DNA from: Syntrophomonadaceae bacterium | GTDB lineage: Bacteria > Bacillota > Dethiobacteria > DTU022 | DNA length: 8,040 bases | Assembly (NCBI GenBank): GCA_007136055.1 | Contig: SLHT01000248.1 | Location: 1-8,040 of the forward strand | Direction of reading: 5' to 3' | Shown: in pieces, positions 1-5,177 of the stretch | How the letters are laid out: each line of letters begins with the position of its first letter | Position numbering within the stretch: the stretch's first letter is position 1 | Translations under genes and position numbers: made by a program | Notes under the pieces: generated by a model | The model's input: the letters and a program-made list of their open reading frames with translations, nothing else | What the model was told of the DNA's origin: nothing | The model's database searches: none

Positions 1-1
1 C

Positions 2-121
2 AATGTGAACATGGACATAGAGCTGATCACCCCGATTGCTATCGAAGAAGGGGTCCGCTTTGCTATCCGTGAAGGCGGCCGTACCGTTGGCGCCGGCGTG
101 GTCACCGCAATTAACGAGTAG
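2..121 (+). CDS. tuf: Elongation factor Tu, C-terminal end (partial)
   Basis: The last 39 codons of EF-Tu, the GTPase that delivers aminoacyl-tRNA to the ribosomal A site; the gene begins outside the window. The reading frame starts at base 2 and ends in TAG at 119-121. The visible protein contains NVNMDIELITPIAIEEG followed by RFAIREGGRTVGAGVVTAINE. This is the end of EF-Tu domain 3, the C-terminal beta-barrel that contacts the tRNA acceptor and T arms. The GGRTVGAGVVT stretch is near-invariant in the family. Termination shortly after VVTAI is normal, so the protein is not truncated at its C-terminus. Its place just before rpsJ matches the usual str-to-S10 operon order. The stop codon coincides with the first three bases of a degenerate palindromic repeat (see 119-144). 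Confidence 0.97.
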   Translation, partial: NVNMDIELITPIAIEEGVRFAIREGGRTVGAGVVTAINE

Positions 122-144
122 GGACATGATGTGCCATGCCCGCA
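119..144. repeat. Degenerate palindromic repeat, copy 1
   Basis: This 26-nt element begins at the tuf stop codon and aligns without gaps to 233-258, with 19 of 26 positions identical. All seven differences are transitions (A/G or C/T). Copy 1 can form an imperfect stem between 122-129 and 134-141, with two A-C mismatches. At one pair (127/136) it has T-A where copy 2 has C-G, a compensatory change. Similarity may continue weakly for about eight more bases, again with only transitions. It is probably a decayed copy of a dispersed GC-rich palindrome. Confidence 0.6.
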
Positions 145-173
145 GCAACCTCCTCATTACTGAGGGGAAGGGT

Positions 174-207
174 TTGGAGGCAGAATTAATTATGATCCGG
201 CCTCCAA
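174..207. repeat. Perfect 8-bp inverted repeat in the tuf-rpsJ spacer
   Basis: TTGGAGGC at 174-181 is exactly complementary to GCCTCCAA at 200-207, with an AT-rich 18-nt loop between them. A second small hairpin lies just upstream: CCTCA, loop TTAC, TGAGG within about 152-165. Both lie between the two palindromic repeat copies, so the 119-258 block may be one composite element. No T-run follows the stem, so it does not look like an intrinsic terminator. No function can be assigned. Confidence 0.5.
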
Positions 208-232
208 CCTATAACGACTGACATCCAGATTG

Positions 233-258
233 TAGGGGCACGGCGTGCCGTGTCCGCG
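233..258. repeat. Palindromic repeat, copy 2
   Basis: The core GGGGCACGGCGTGCCGTGTCC (235-255) is a near-perfect palindrome. Bases 236-243 pair with 248-255 around a CGTG loop, with one G-U wobble. It resembles the short GC-rich palindromes scattered through intergenic DNA of many bacteria; that is recollection, not a search result. It is the better-preserved partner of the element at 119-144. It could act as a transcript-stabilising hairpin between tuf and rpsJ, or be an inert decayed repeat. Confidence 0.65.
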
Positions 259-301
259 ATGACTTTAAATAGATAGTGTTTGAACAAGCGATGAAGTAAA
301 A

Positions 302-320
302 GGTTGCCGGTTAAGCAGCC
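302..320 (+). promoter_or_regulatory. Possible hairpin in rpsJ leader
   Basis: GGTTGC (302-307) can pair with GCAGCC (315-320) through one G-U wobble, leaving a 7-nt loop. A run of five T follows at 327-331, but six bases after the stem and interrupted by GGGGAA. It is therefore at best a weak attenuator-like structure, 56 nt upstream of the S10 start. Function is inference. Confidence 0.3.
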
Positions 321-342
321 GGGGAATTTTTACGGAGCAGCT

Positions 343-355
343 CTGATTAAATCAG
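343..355 (+). promoter_or_regulatory. Small hairpin just before the rpsJ ribosome binding site
   Basis: CTGAT (343-347), loop TAA, ATCAG (351-355) forms a perfect 5-bp stem that ends five bases before the rpsJ Shine-Dalgarno site. It is AT-rich and probably marginal in stability. Its position could affect ribosome access, but nothing in the sequence proves this. Confidence 0.3.
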
Positions 356-360
356 GCGAC

Positions 361-367
361 AAGGAGG
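361..367 (+). promoter_or_regulatory. rpsJ ribosome binding site (decides start)
   Basis: AAGGAGG lies 8 nt before ATG 376. It selects that ATG over the in-frame TTG at 304, which has only AAAAGG upstream and would add 24 residues absent from S10 proteins. Confidence 0.9.
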
Positions 368-375
368 ATTTGTCC

Positions 376-684
376 ATGGATAACCAAAAAATCAGGATCA
401 GGTTAAGAGCTTTTGATCATCACTTGCTGGACCAGTCTGCCGGTAAAATTGTTGAAACGGCGCGCCGTACGGGAGCAGATGTTTCCGGACCGGTTCCTTT
501 ACCGACAGAAAGAAGCCTTTACACTGTCATTCGGGCGCCGCACAAGTATAAAGACTCCCGGGAGCAATTTGAAATGCGCACTCATAAGCGTCTTATCGAT
601 ATTCTCGAACCTACACCGAAGACTATTGACGCTTTAATGAGGCTGGACTTGCCTGCCGGTGTGGACATTGAAATTAAGCTCTAG
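376..684 (+). CDS. rpsJ: 30S ribosomal protein S10 / NusE
   Basis: S10 is a 30S head protein. As NusE it also pairs with NusB in antitermination of rRNA transcription and links NusG to the ribosome. The protein is 102 residues, the family norm. RIRLRAFDHHLLDQSA lies near residues 7-22. The S10 signature VIRAPHKYKDSREQFE is at about 51-66, followed by MRTHKRLIDI. Many relatives have RSPH or RGPH where this one has RAPH, a mild variation in the loop that enters the head. The start is ATG 376 with a strong ribosome binding site. It is the first gene of the S10 operon, 254 nt after tuf. I found no convincing promoter in that spacer, so read-through from tuf is likely, possibly modulated by the spacer hairpins. 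Confidence 0.98.
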   Translation: MDNQKIRIRLRAFDHHLLDQSAGKIVETARRTGADVSGPVPLPTERSLYTVIRAPHKYKDSREQFEMRTHKRLIDILEPTPKTIDALMRLDLPAGVDIEIKL

Positions 685-711
685 CTGATTGGCGGGAGGT
701 GCCATATAATT

Positions 712-1341
712 ATGACTAAAGCAATTCTGGCGCGTAAAGTAGGAATGACACAAATCTATGACGAACAGGGCCGGGTGGTTCCGGTCACAGTCCTGGAAGC
801 AGGCCCATGCCGTGTGGTTCAGGTTAAAAGTATCGGCAGTGACGGTTATAGCAGCATCCAGCTCGGATTTGTAGATAAGAAGGAACAACGGGTTAACAGC
901 CCACTAAAAGGCCATTTTAAGAGGGCTAAAACAAAGCCGTTACGTTACCTGCGTGAATTCAGGGTAGATGATCCTGATGGTTTTACTCCCGGCCAGGAAA
1001 TTAAGGCCGATTGTTTTTCCCCAGGCGATTATGTTGACGTCAGTGCCACTGCCAGGGGCAAAGGTTTTGCCGGTTCAATTAAAAAAATGGGATTTAGCAG
1101 GGGTCCAAAAACTCACGGTTCCCATTACCAACGCGGTCCCGGTTCCCTGGGATCAGTAGATGCGGCTAGGGTCTTTAAAGGACGCAGGCTGCCCGGACGT
1201 ATGGGTGGTTGGCGAAGAACTGTCCAGAGCCTCTATGTCGTCAATACCGACGTAGAGAAAAACATTTTACTGGTTAAAGGTTCTGTTCCCGGGCCACGGG
1301 GCGCGCTGGTCGAAGTTAAAGAGTCGGTTAAGGTCAAGTAA
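712..1341 (+). CDS. rplC: 50S ribosomal protein L3
   Basis: L3 is an early-assembly 50S protein. It binds the 3' end region of 23S rRNA and sends a long loop towards the peptidyl-transferase centre. The protein is 209 residues, typical for bacteria. It opens with AILARKVGMTQIYDEQGRVVPVTV, the standard L3 N-terminus. The central extension lies at about 115-165 and includes ARGKGFAGSIKKMGF, RGPKTHGSHY and RVFKGRRLPGRMGG. The tip reads GSLGSVDAARVFKG, whereas E. coli has a glutamine there that PrmB methylates; no equivalent Gln is visible. The C-terminal part has the usual KNILLVKGSVPGPRGALVEV. A GGGAGGT site at 694-700 precedes ATG 712 by 11 nt. The gene starts 27 nt after the rpsJ stop and should be cotranscribed with it. 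Confidence 0.98.
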   Translation: MTKAILARKVGMTQIYDEQGRVVPVTVLEAGPCRVVQVKSIGSDGYSSIQLGFVDKKEQRVNSPLKGHFKRAKTKPLRYLREFRVDDPDGFTPGQEIKADCFSPGDYVDVSATARGKGFAGSIKKMGFSRGPKTHGSHYQRGPGSLGSVDAARVFKGRRLPGRMGGWRRTVQSLYVVNTDVEKNILLVKGSVPGPRGALVEVKESVKVK

Positions 1342-1374
1342 ACGGATAGCCCAAAGAAAGGAGATGCCCTGAAC

Positions 1375-2001
1375 ATGCCTAAATTATCGCTTTACAACAG
1401 AGATGGAAAACAGGTCGACGAAATTGAGGTCCAGGCGAGTCTTTTTGGGGCGCCGTTTAAACAAGGAGCTCTTCATCAGACCGCTGTTTCGCAAGCGGCA
1501 AGGCGCCGCCAGGGTACGGCTTCAAGCAAAGACCGCAGCGAAGTGCGTGGAAGCGGTAGCAAACCCTGGCCCCAAAAAGGGACAGGACGTGCCCGCCACG
1601 GCAGCGTTAAATCGCCGATATGGGTTGGCGGCGGAGCAACATTTGGACCGCACCCACGTGATTTCAGTAATAAGGTGCCTAAAAAAATGCGTCGTGTTGC
1701 CCTTAAATCCGCTTTAAGCGACAAAGTCAAGGAAGGCAAACTAATTATCGTTGATGATTATGCAGTGGATACACCGCAGACTAAAAAAGTAGCTTCCCTG
1801 CTTAACAAACTGAATGTAACCGGCGGTGCCCTTATTGCCACCGATCAGCCGGATTTAAATTTAATAAAGGGTGCACGTAATCTGCCCAGGGTAAAGACAA
1901 TCCTGGCCCGTCAACTTAATGCGCTCGATGTCCTTACCTATAATTACCTGGTTATGAGCAAAGCGGCGCTGCAGCAGGTTGAGGAGGTGTTCGGCGGATG
2001 A
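1375..2001 (+). CDS. rplD: 50S ribosomal protein L4
   Basis: L4 binds 23S rRNA early in assembly, and its long loop helps form the constriction of the nascent-peptide exit tunnel. In enterobacteria it also represses its own operon, but no such leader is recognisable here. The protein is 208 residues, a normal length. The globular N-terminus is followed by the basic loop at about 43-100, with RRRQGTASSKDRSEVRGSG, then KPWPQKGTGRARHGS and the PIWVGGG segment. KGTGRAR (68-74) is the family hallmark. Most relatives have Arg at the positions of Pro66 (PWRQKG) and Val84 (WRGGG or WRSGG). ATG 1375 follows AAAGGAG at 1357-1363. An ATG at 1364 opens only a two-codon reading frame and is ignored. The gene overlaps rplW by four bases. 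Confidence 0.98.
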   Translation: MPKLSLYNRDGKQVDEIEVQASLFGAPFKQGALHQTAVSQAARRRQGTASSKDRSEVRGSGSKPWPQKGTGRARHGSVKSPIWVGGGATFGPHPRDFSNKVPKKMRRVALKSALSDKVKEGKLIIVDDYAVDTPQTKKVASLLNKLNVTGGALIATDQPDLNLIKGARNLPRVKTILARQLNALDVLTYNYLVMSKAALQQVEEVFGG

Positions 2002-2291
2002 GAGATGCAAGAGATATTATAATTCGTCCTCTGATTAGTGAGAAGTCTACAGACTTGATGGAAGACAATAAGTATACATTTGTCGTTTCCGGCAAAGCGA
2101 ACAAAATTGAAATAAAACATGCGCTTGAAGAGATTTTCGGGGTAGATGTAAAGTCTGTAAATACAGCTAACTTTAAGGGCAAGATGAAGCGTCTGGGCCG
2201 ATTTCCTCAGGGCAAACAGCCCAGTTGGAAAAAGGCGGTTATAACTCTGGCCGAAGGCAGCAAACCGATCGAGCTGTTTGAAAGCCGCTAA
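1998..2291 (+). CDS. rplW: 50S ribosomal protein L23
   Basis: L23 sits at the rim of the exit tunnel, where it docks trigger factor and the signal recognition particle. The protein is 97 residues, as usual for the bacterial form. DIIIRPLISEKSTDLMEDNKY forms the N-terminal signature. KANKIEIKHALEEIFGVDVKSVNT (33-56) is the conserved helix and strand. The basic loop FKGKMKRLGRFPQGKQPSWKKA contacts 23S rRNA, and VITLAEGSKPIELFE closes the fold. ATG 1998 overlaps the rplD TGA as ATGA, so translation is probably coupled. It also has its own GAGGAGGTG site at 1981-1989, inside rplD, 8 nt before the start. Confidence 0.98.
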   Translation: MRDARDIIIRPLISEKSTDLMEDNKYTFVVSGKANKIEIKHALEEIFGVDVKSVNTANFKGKMKRLGRFPQGKQPSWKKAVITLAEGSKPIELFESR

Positions 2292-2311
2292 GTAGGAGGA
2301 GGGAGTATCAA

Positions 2312-3142
2312 ATGGCTGTAAAACGTTTTAAACCCACTTCACCGGGGCGGCGGTTTGCCACCGTATCAACGTTTGACGAGATTACTAAAAAGGAGCCGGA
2401 AAAGTCACTTTTGGCCCCTTTAACCAAAAAAGCCGGCCGTAACAATTACGGCAGGATTACGGTTCGCCACCGGGGCGGTGGTCATAAGCGCACCTACCGG
2501 ATTATCGATTTTAAACGAAACAAAGATAATATTCCGGGTAAGGTAGCAGGTATTGAGTATGATCCCAACCGTACGGCTAATATCGCCCTGCTGCACTATG
2601 CCGATGGTGAAAAGCGTTATATTCTGGCCCCGTTGGGAATAAGGGTTGGACAGGCGGTTATATCCGGAGAAAAGGTTGAAATCAGGCCAGGCAATGCCAT
2701 GCCGCTTCGTTCGATTCCGGTTGGTACCTTTGTTCATAATATTGAAATGAAACGAGGTCATGGCGGGCAGATGGCCCGTTCGGCAGGATCAGCAGCCCAG
2801 TTGTCTGCGAAAGAAGGCAACACCGGATTTATACGCTTGCCTTCAGGTGAAGTCCGCCTGGTGCCCCTGGATTGTCGGGCTACCATAGGGCAGCTGGGGA
2901 ATATCGAGCATGAAAATCTTACAGTTGGTAAAGCTGGCCGGTCTCGCTGGTTGGGACACAGGCCGACAGTGCGCGGGTCAGTAATGAATCCCTGTGACCA
3001 TCCGCATGGAGGCGGCGAAGGAAGAGCGCCGATCGGGCTAAAGAGGCCGCTTACCCCCTGGGGTAAACCGACTCTCGGTTATAAAACCCGTAAAAAGAAT
3101 AAGGATTCGGATCGGCTTATTATCCGCCGCCGTAAGAAGTAG
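2312..3142 (+). CDS. rplB: 50S ribosomal protein L2
   Basis: L2 is among the most conserved ribosomal proteins. It is needed for subunit association and for peptidyl-transferase activity, and contacts domain IV of 23S rRNA. The protein is 276 residues, matching the usual 273-277. The N-terminal OB-like domain includes KSLLAPLTKKAGRNNYGRIT and RHRGGGHKRTYRIIDFKR (52-69). The SH3-like domain has IEMKRGHGGQMARSAGSAAQL. The C-terminal signature MNPCDHPHGGGEGRAPIG (225-242) keeps the conserved histidines of HPH (230-232), followed by PWGKPTLGYKTRKK and a basic tail. AGGAGGAGGGAG at 2294-2305 precedes ATG 2312. The following spacer of 72 nt is unusually long for this operon. Confidence 0.99.
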   Translation: MAVKRFKPTSPGRRFATVSTFDEITKKEPEKSLLAPLTKKAGRNNYGRITVRHRGGGHKRTYRIIDFKRNKDNIPGKVAGIEYDPNRTANIALLHYADGEKRYILAPLGIRVGQAVISGEKVEIRPGNAMPLRSIPVGTFVHNIEMKRGHGGQMARSAGSAAQLSAKEGNTGFIRLPSGEVRLVPLDCRATIGQLGNIEHENLTVGKAGRSRWLGHRPTVRGSVMNPCDHPHGGGEGRAPIGLKRPLTPWGKPTLGYKTRKKNKDSDRLIIRRRKK

Positions 3143-3195
3143 CCGGTTATAGATGCTGCTTAATCTTGAGAAAGGGCAGCAGTCGTTTTTCGGCT
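3141..3195 (+). promoter_or_regulatory. Foldable rplB-rpsS spacer with T-run
   Basis: TGCTGC (3154-3159) is exactly complementary to GCAGCA (3176-3181). Inside it, TCTT-GAGA-AAGG can form a smaller stem (with one G-U) capped by a GAGA tetraloop. Five T follow at 3186-3190, four bases after the outer stem. AGCCG (3141-3145, overlapping the rplB stop) can also pair with CGGCT (3191-3195) and close the whole structure. It resembles a weak terminator or a processing/attenuation hairpin just before the rpsS ribosome binding site. A role in lowering or separating downstream expression is inference. Confidence 0.4.
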
Positions 3196-3214
3196 GAAAG
3201 GGAGGTTTTTTAAA

Positions 3215-3499
3215 TTGTCGCGTTCACTGAAAAAAGGGCCTTATATTGAGTCCAGCCTGATGAAGAAAGTTGAGCAGATGAACGAAAAGGGCGATAAAAG
3301 GGTTATAAAGACCTGGTCCCGCCGTTCGACCATTTTTCCCGATATGGTCGGGCACACTATTGCCGTACACGACGGCCGTCGACATGTGCCGATTTTTATC
3401 AGTGAAGATATGGTCGGACATAAGCTGGGTGAATTTGCCCCAACCCGCACTTTTAGAGGGCATGGGCACCATACCGAACGCTCTACCACTATAAAGTAG
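3215..3499 (+). CDS. rpsS: 30S ribosomal protein S19
   Basis: S19 belongs to the 30S head, where it partners S13 and S14 and its tail reaches the A-site tRNA. The protein is 94 residues, within the family range. MSRSLKKGPYIESSLMKKVE is a textbook N-terminus. KTWSRRSTIFPDMVGHTIAVHDG follows at about 32-54, and the S19 signature VGHKLGEFAPTRTFRGH is at 67-83. The start is TTG 3215, chosen because the conserved Ser-Arg-Ser-Leu-Lys-Lys begins immediately after it and GGAGG at 3201-3205 lies 9 nt upstream. No ATG is available near this point. The gene follows the foldable 72-nt spacer after rplB, so its expression could be partly separated from that of the upstream genes. Confidence 0.98.
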   Translation: MSRSLKKGPYIESSLMKKVEQMNEKGDKRVIKTWSRRSTIFPDMVGHTIAVHDGRRHVPIFISEDMVGHKLGEFAPTRTFRGHGHHTERSTTIK

Positions 3500-3521
3500 A
3501 GCAGGGGAGGCAGGATGACTA

Positions 3522-3863
3522 ATGGAAGCTAAAGCACAGGCTCGTTACGTGCGCCTGGCGCCGCGTAAAGCGAGAGATGTCGTTGACCTTGTACGCAGCA
3601 AAGACATTGACGAAGCCTTAAGTATACTACGCTATACACCGCGCCGAGCCGCCGGGGTTATAGCCAAGGTTCTTAATTCCGCGATAGCCAATGCTGAACA
3701 TAACATGGAAATGAACCGTGGCAAACTTTATATTGACCAGGCCTATGTAGATGAAGGGCCGACCCTGAAACGGGTACAGCCTCGGGCCAGGGGAAGGCGT
3801 TTCATTATATTTAAACGAACCAGCCATATAACGGTTGTAGTTAAAGAAAGAAAGGGGGACTAG
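3522..3863 (+). CDS. rplV: 50S ribosomal protein L22
   Basis: L22 contacts all domains of 23S rRNA. Its beta-hairpin lines the exit tunnel at the constriction with L4, where macrolide resistance and nascent-chain arrest mutations map. The protein is 113 residues, normal length. ARYVRLAPRKARDVVDLVR opens the fold. LNSAIANAEHN (51-61) and YVDEGPTLKR (75-84) are conserved. The hairpin tip reads PRARGRRFIIFKRTSHITVVV from residue 87. It aligns without gaps to E. coli L22 as I recall it, which places Arg at position 93, where E. coli has Ala. ATG 3522 follows GGGGAGG at 3504-3510. An ATG at 3515 is in another frame and stops within five codons. The rpsC start follows after two bases. Confidence 0.98.
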   Translation: MEAKAQARYVRLAPRKARDVVDLVRSKDIDEALSILRYTPRRAAGVIAKVLNSAIANAEHNMEMNRGKLYIDQAYVDEGPTLKRVQPRARGRRFIIFKRTSHITVVVKERKGD

Positions 3864-3865
3864 TT

Positions 3866-4546
3866 GTGGGACAAAAAGTTAGCCCCATCGGTTTCCGGAT
3901 TGGAGTAATCCGCGACTGGGATGCTCGTTGGTTTGCCGGCAAAAATTATAAAATACTGCTCCACGAAGACCTGGAGATCCGGAAGTACATTCAGGAAAAA
4001 CTGGACGGCGCTTCTGTATCGAGAATCGAGGTCGAGCGGGCAGCAAACAACCTGCGGATTAACATCCATACCGCTAAACCGGGTATGGTCATCGGTCGCG
4101 GCGGTACCGGCGTTGAAGAACTGCGCAAGAGACTGGAAGCGATGACGGACAAGAAAGTGCACTTAAATATTATTGAAATAAAGAAACCTGAACTGGATGC
4201 ATTCCTGGTTGCTGAAAGTGTAGCTTCTCAGCTGGAGCGCCGGATTGCCTTCAGGAGGGCTATGAAACAGGCAGTATTCCGGACTATGCGTAATGGCGCC
4301 AAAGGTATTAAGATTGCCTGCAGCGGCAGGCTCGGTGGTTCCGAGATGGCACGTGATGAACACTACCATGAAGGAACAGTGCCTCTGCAGACGTTGCGCG
4401 CAGACATTGACTATGGTTTTACTGAAGCCAAGACTACTTATGGGCGGATCGGCGTAAAGGTCTGGATCTATAAAGGCGAGATATTACCTGAGAAGCCGAA
4501 CAAGGATAAGCCTGCGGAGGAGGTAGACGCAGATGTTAATGCCTAA
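3866..4546 (+). CDS. rpsC: 30S ribosomal protein S3
   Basis: S3 is a 30S head protein at the mRNA entry channel. With S4 and S5 it contributes to the ribosome's mRNA helicase activity. The protein is 226 residues, in the usual 210-230 range. GQKVSPIGFRIGVIRDWDARWFAGKNY is the standard N-terminus. A KH domain follows with its GXXG loop as GRGG at 77-80 (VIGRGGTG). The C-terminal domain has SQLERRIAFRRAMKQAV (121-137), with Arg130, Arg131 and Lys134 matching the basic residues linked to helicase function, then SGRLGGSEMAR and LRADIDYGF. The acidic tail is variable. The start is GTG 3866, with AAAGGGGG at 3851-3858, 7 nt upstream. The end overlaps rplP by 14 bases. Confidence 0.98.
   Translation: MGQKVSPIGFRIGVIRDWDARWFAGKNYKILLHEDLEIRKYIQEKLDGASVSRIEVERAANNLRINIHTAKPGMVIGRGGTGVEELRKRLEAMTDKKVHLNIIEIKKPELDAFLVAESVASQLERRIAFRRAMKQAVFRTMRNGAKGIKIACSGRLGGSEMARDEHYHEGTVPLQTLRADIDYGFTEAKTTYGRIGVKVWIYKGEILPEKPNKDKPAEEVDADVNA
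4516..4524 (+). promoter_or_regulatory. rplP ribosome binding site inside rpsC
   Basis: GGAGGAGGT lies 8 nt before ATG 4533 and 14 nt before the alternative ATG 4539. The spacing favours 4533, giving MLMPKR, which matches the MLLPKR-type N-terminus of Gram-positive L16. Confidence 0.8.
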
Positions 4547-4961
4547 GCGGGTTAAATTCCGCCGTCAACACCGTGGCCGGATGAAAGGACGTTCCAAAGG
4601 CGGGACAGTAGTTCAGTTTGGTGAATTCGGTCTTCAGGCTGTAGAACCTTCCTGGATTACCAGTCAGCAGATTGAGTCTGCCCGTATTGCCATGACGAGG
4701 TCGATTAAAAGGGGCGGTAAAGTATGGATCCGCATATTTCCTGACAAACCGGTTACTGAAAAACCGGCAGAAACCCGGATGGGTAAAGGCAAGGGTTCCC
4801 CGGAATACTGGGTAGCTGTTGTAAAACCGGGCCGGATTATGTTCGAACTGGCCGGGGTAACTGAAGAAGTGGCCAAAGAAGCCATGCGTCTGGCAGCTAA
4901 TAAGCTGCCGAATAAAACTAAGTTTGTTAGAAGAGCTGAAGCGGGTGGTGTTTCCGAATGA
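4533..4961 (+). CDS. rplP: 50S ribosomal protein L16
   Basis: L16 is a late-assembling 50S protein near the A-site tRNA elbow, between helices 38 and 89 of 23S rRNA. The protein is 142 residues, typical. MLMPKRVKFRRQHRGRMKGR is the expected basic N-terminus. FGEFGLQAVEPSWITSQQIESARIAM lies at about 29-54. RMGKGKGSPEYWVAVVKPGR (82-101) is the family signature; Arg82 corresponds to the Arg hydroxylated in E. coli. The C-terminal helix AKEAMRLAANKLPNKTKFV is also conserved. The start overlaps the last 14 bases of rpsC in another frame and the stop overlaps rpmC as ATGA, so translation of the three genes is probably coupled. Confidence 0.98.
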   Translation: MLMPKRVKFRRQHRGRMKGRSKGGTVVQFGEFGLQAVEPSWITSQQIESARIAMTRSIKRGGKVWIRIFPDKPVTEKPAETRMGKGKGSPEYWVAVVKPGRIMFELAGVTEEVAKEAMRLAANKLPNKTKFVRRAEAGGVSE

Positions 4962-5149
4962 AAATAAAAGATGCACGTGAGCTAAACGAATTAGAGTTGG
5001 AAGAGAAAGTTAAAGAGTTGAAAGAAGAACTCTTTAACCTGCGCTTTCAGGAAGCCACTGGTCAGTTAGAAAATGTTATGCGCATCAAAGAGGTCCGCCG
5101 CAGCATTGCCCGGGTTAAAACCGTGCTCAGGGAACGGGTTCTTAGCTGA
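4958..5149 (+). CDS. rpmC: 50S ribosomal protein L29
   Basis: L29 is a small helical-hairpin protein at the tunnel exit beside L23, part of the platform for targeting factors. The protein is 63 residues, as usual. MKIKDARELNELELEEKVKELKEELFNLRFQ forms the first long helix, with the hallmark ELFNLRFQ at 24-31. ATGQLENVMRIKEVRRSIARVKTVLRER forms the second. ATG 4958 overlaps the rplP stop as ATGA. The upstream sequence GGGTGGTG is only a weak ribosome binding site compared with the GGAGG sites of its neighbours, so expression probably depends on ribosomes finishing rplP. Confidence 0.97.
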   Translation: MKIKDARELNELELEEKVKELKEELFNLRFQEATGQLENVMRIKEVRRSIARVKTVLRERVLS

Positions 5150-5160
5150 GCTTGAAGAGG

Positions 5161-5168
5161 AAGGGAGG
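5161..5168 (+). promoter_or_regulatory. rpsQ ribosome binding site (decides TTG start)
   Basis: AAGGGAGG lies 9 nt before TTG 5178. This places the S17 start there rather than at upstream in-frame codons inside rpmC. Confidence 0.8.
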
Positions 5169-5177
5169 CCCATCGGT

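Noticed and set aside
186..215. Possible promoter with TATAAC at 210-215
   Set aside because: The matching -35 (TTAATT) is poor, and part of the sequence belongs to the 174-207 inverted repeat. GATAGT at 272-277 and TTGAAC at 280-285 also lack partners at proper spacing.
36..221. 61-codon frame across the tuf end and spacer
   Set aside because: It is out of frame with EF-Tu, has no ribosome binding site, and its product resembles no known family.
302..331. Intrinsic terminator between tuf and rpsJ
   Set aside because: The stem is only six pairs with a wobble and the T-run starts six bases after it, so efficient termination is unlikely; kept only as a possible hairpin.
304..375. N-terminal extension of S10 from TTG 304
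   Set aside because: The added 24 residues are unlike S10, and ATG 376 has a much better ribosome binding site and gives the standard 102-residue protein.
1364..1372. Start of L4 at ATG 1364
   Set aside because: It reads ATG CCC TGA and stops at once. ATG 1375 gives the conserved protein.
4536..4976. Long antisense open frame opposite rplP (146 codons)
   Set aside because: It lies entirely opposite a well-identified gene, has no recognisable motif, and the many other antisense frames here behave the same way.
5073..5177. Longer S17 reading frame starting inside rpmC
   Set aside because: The extension is the shifted frame of rpmC. The family length and the AAGGGAGG site point to TTG 5178.
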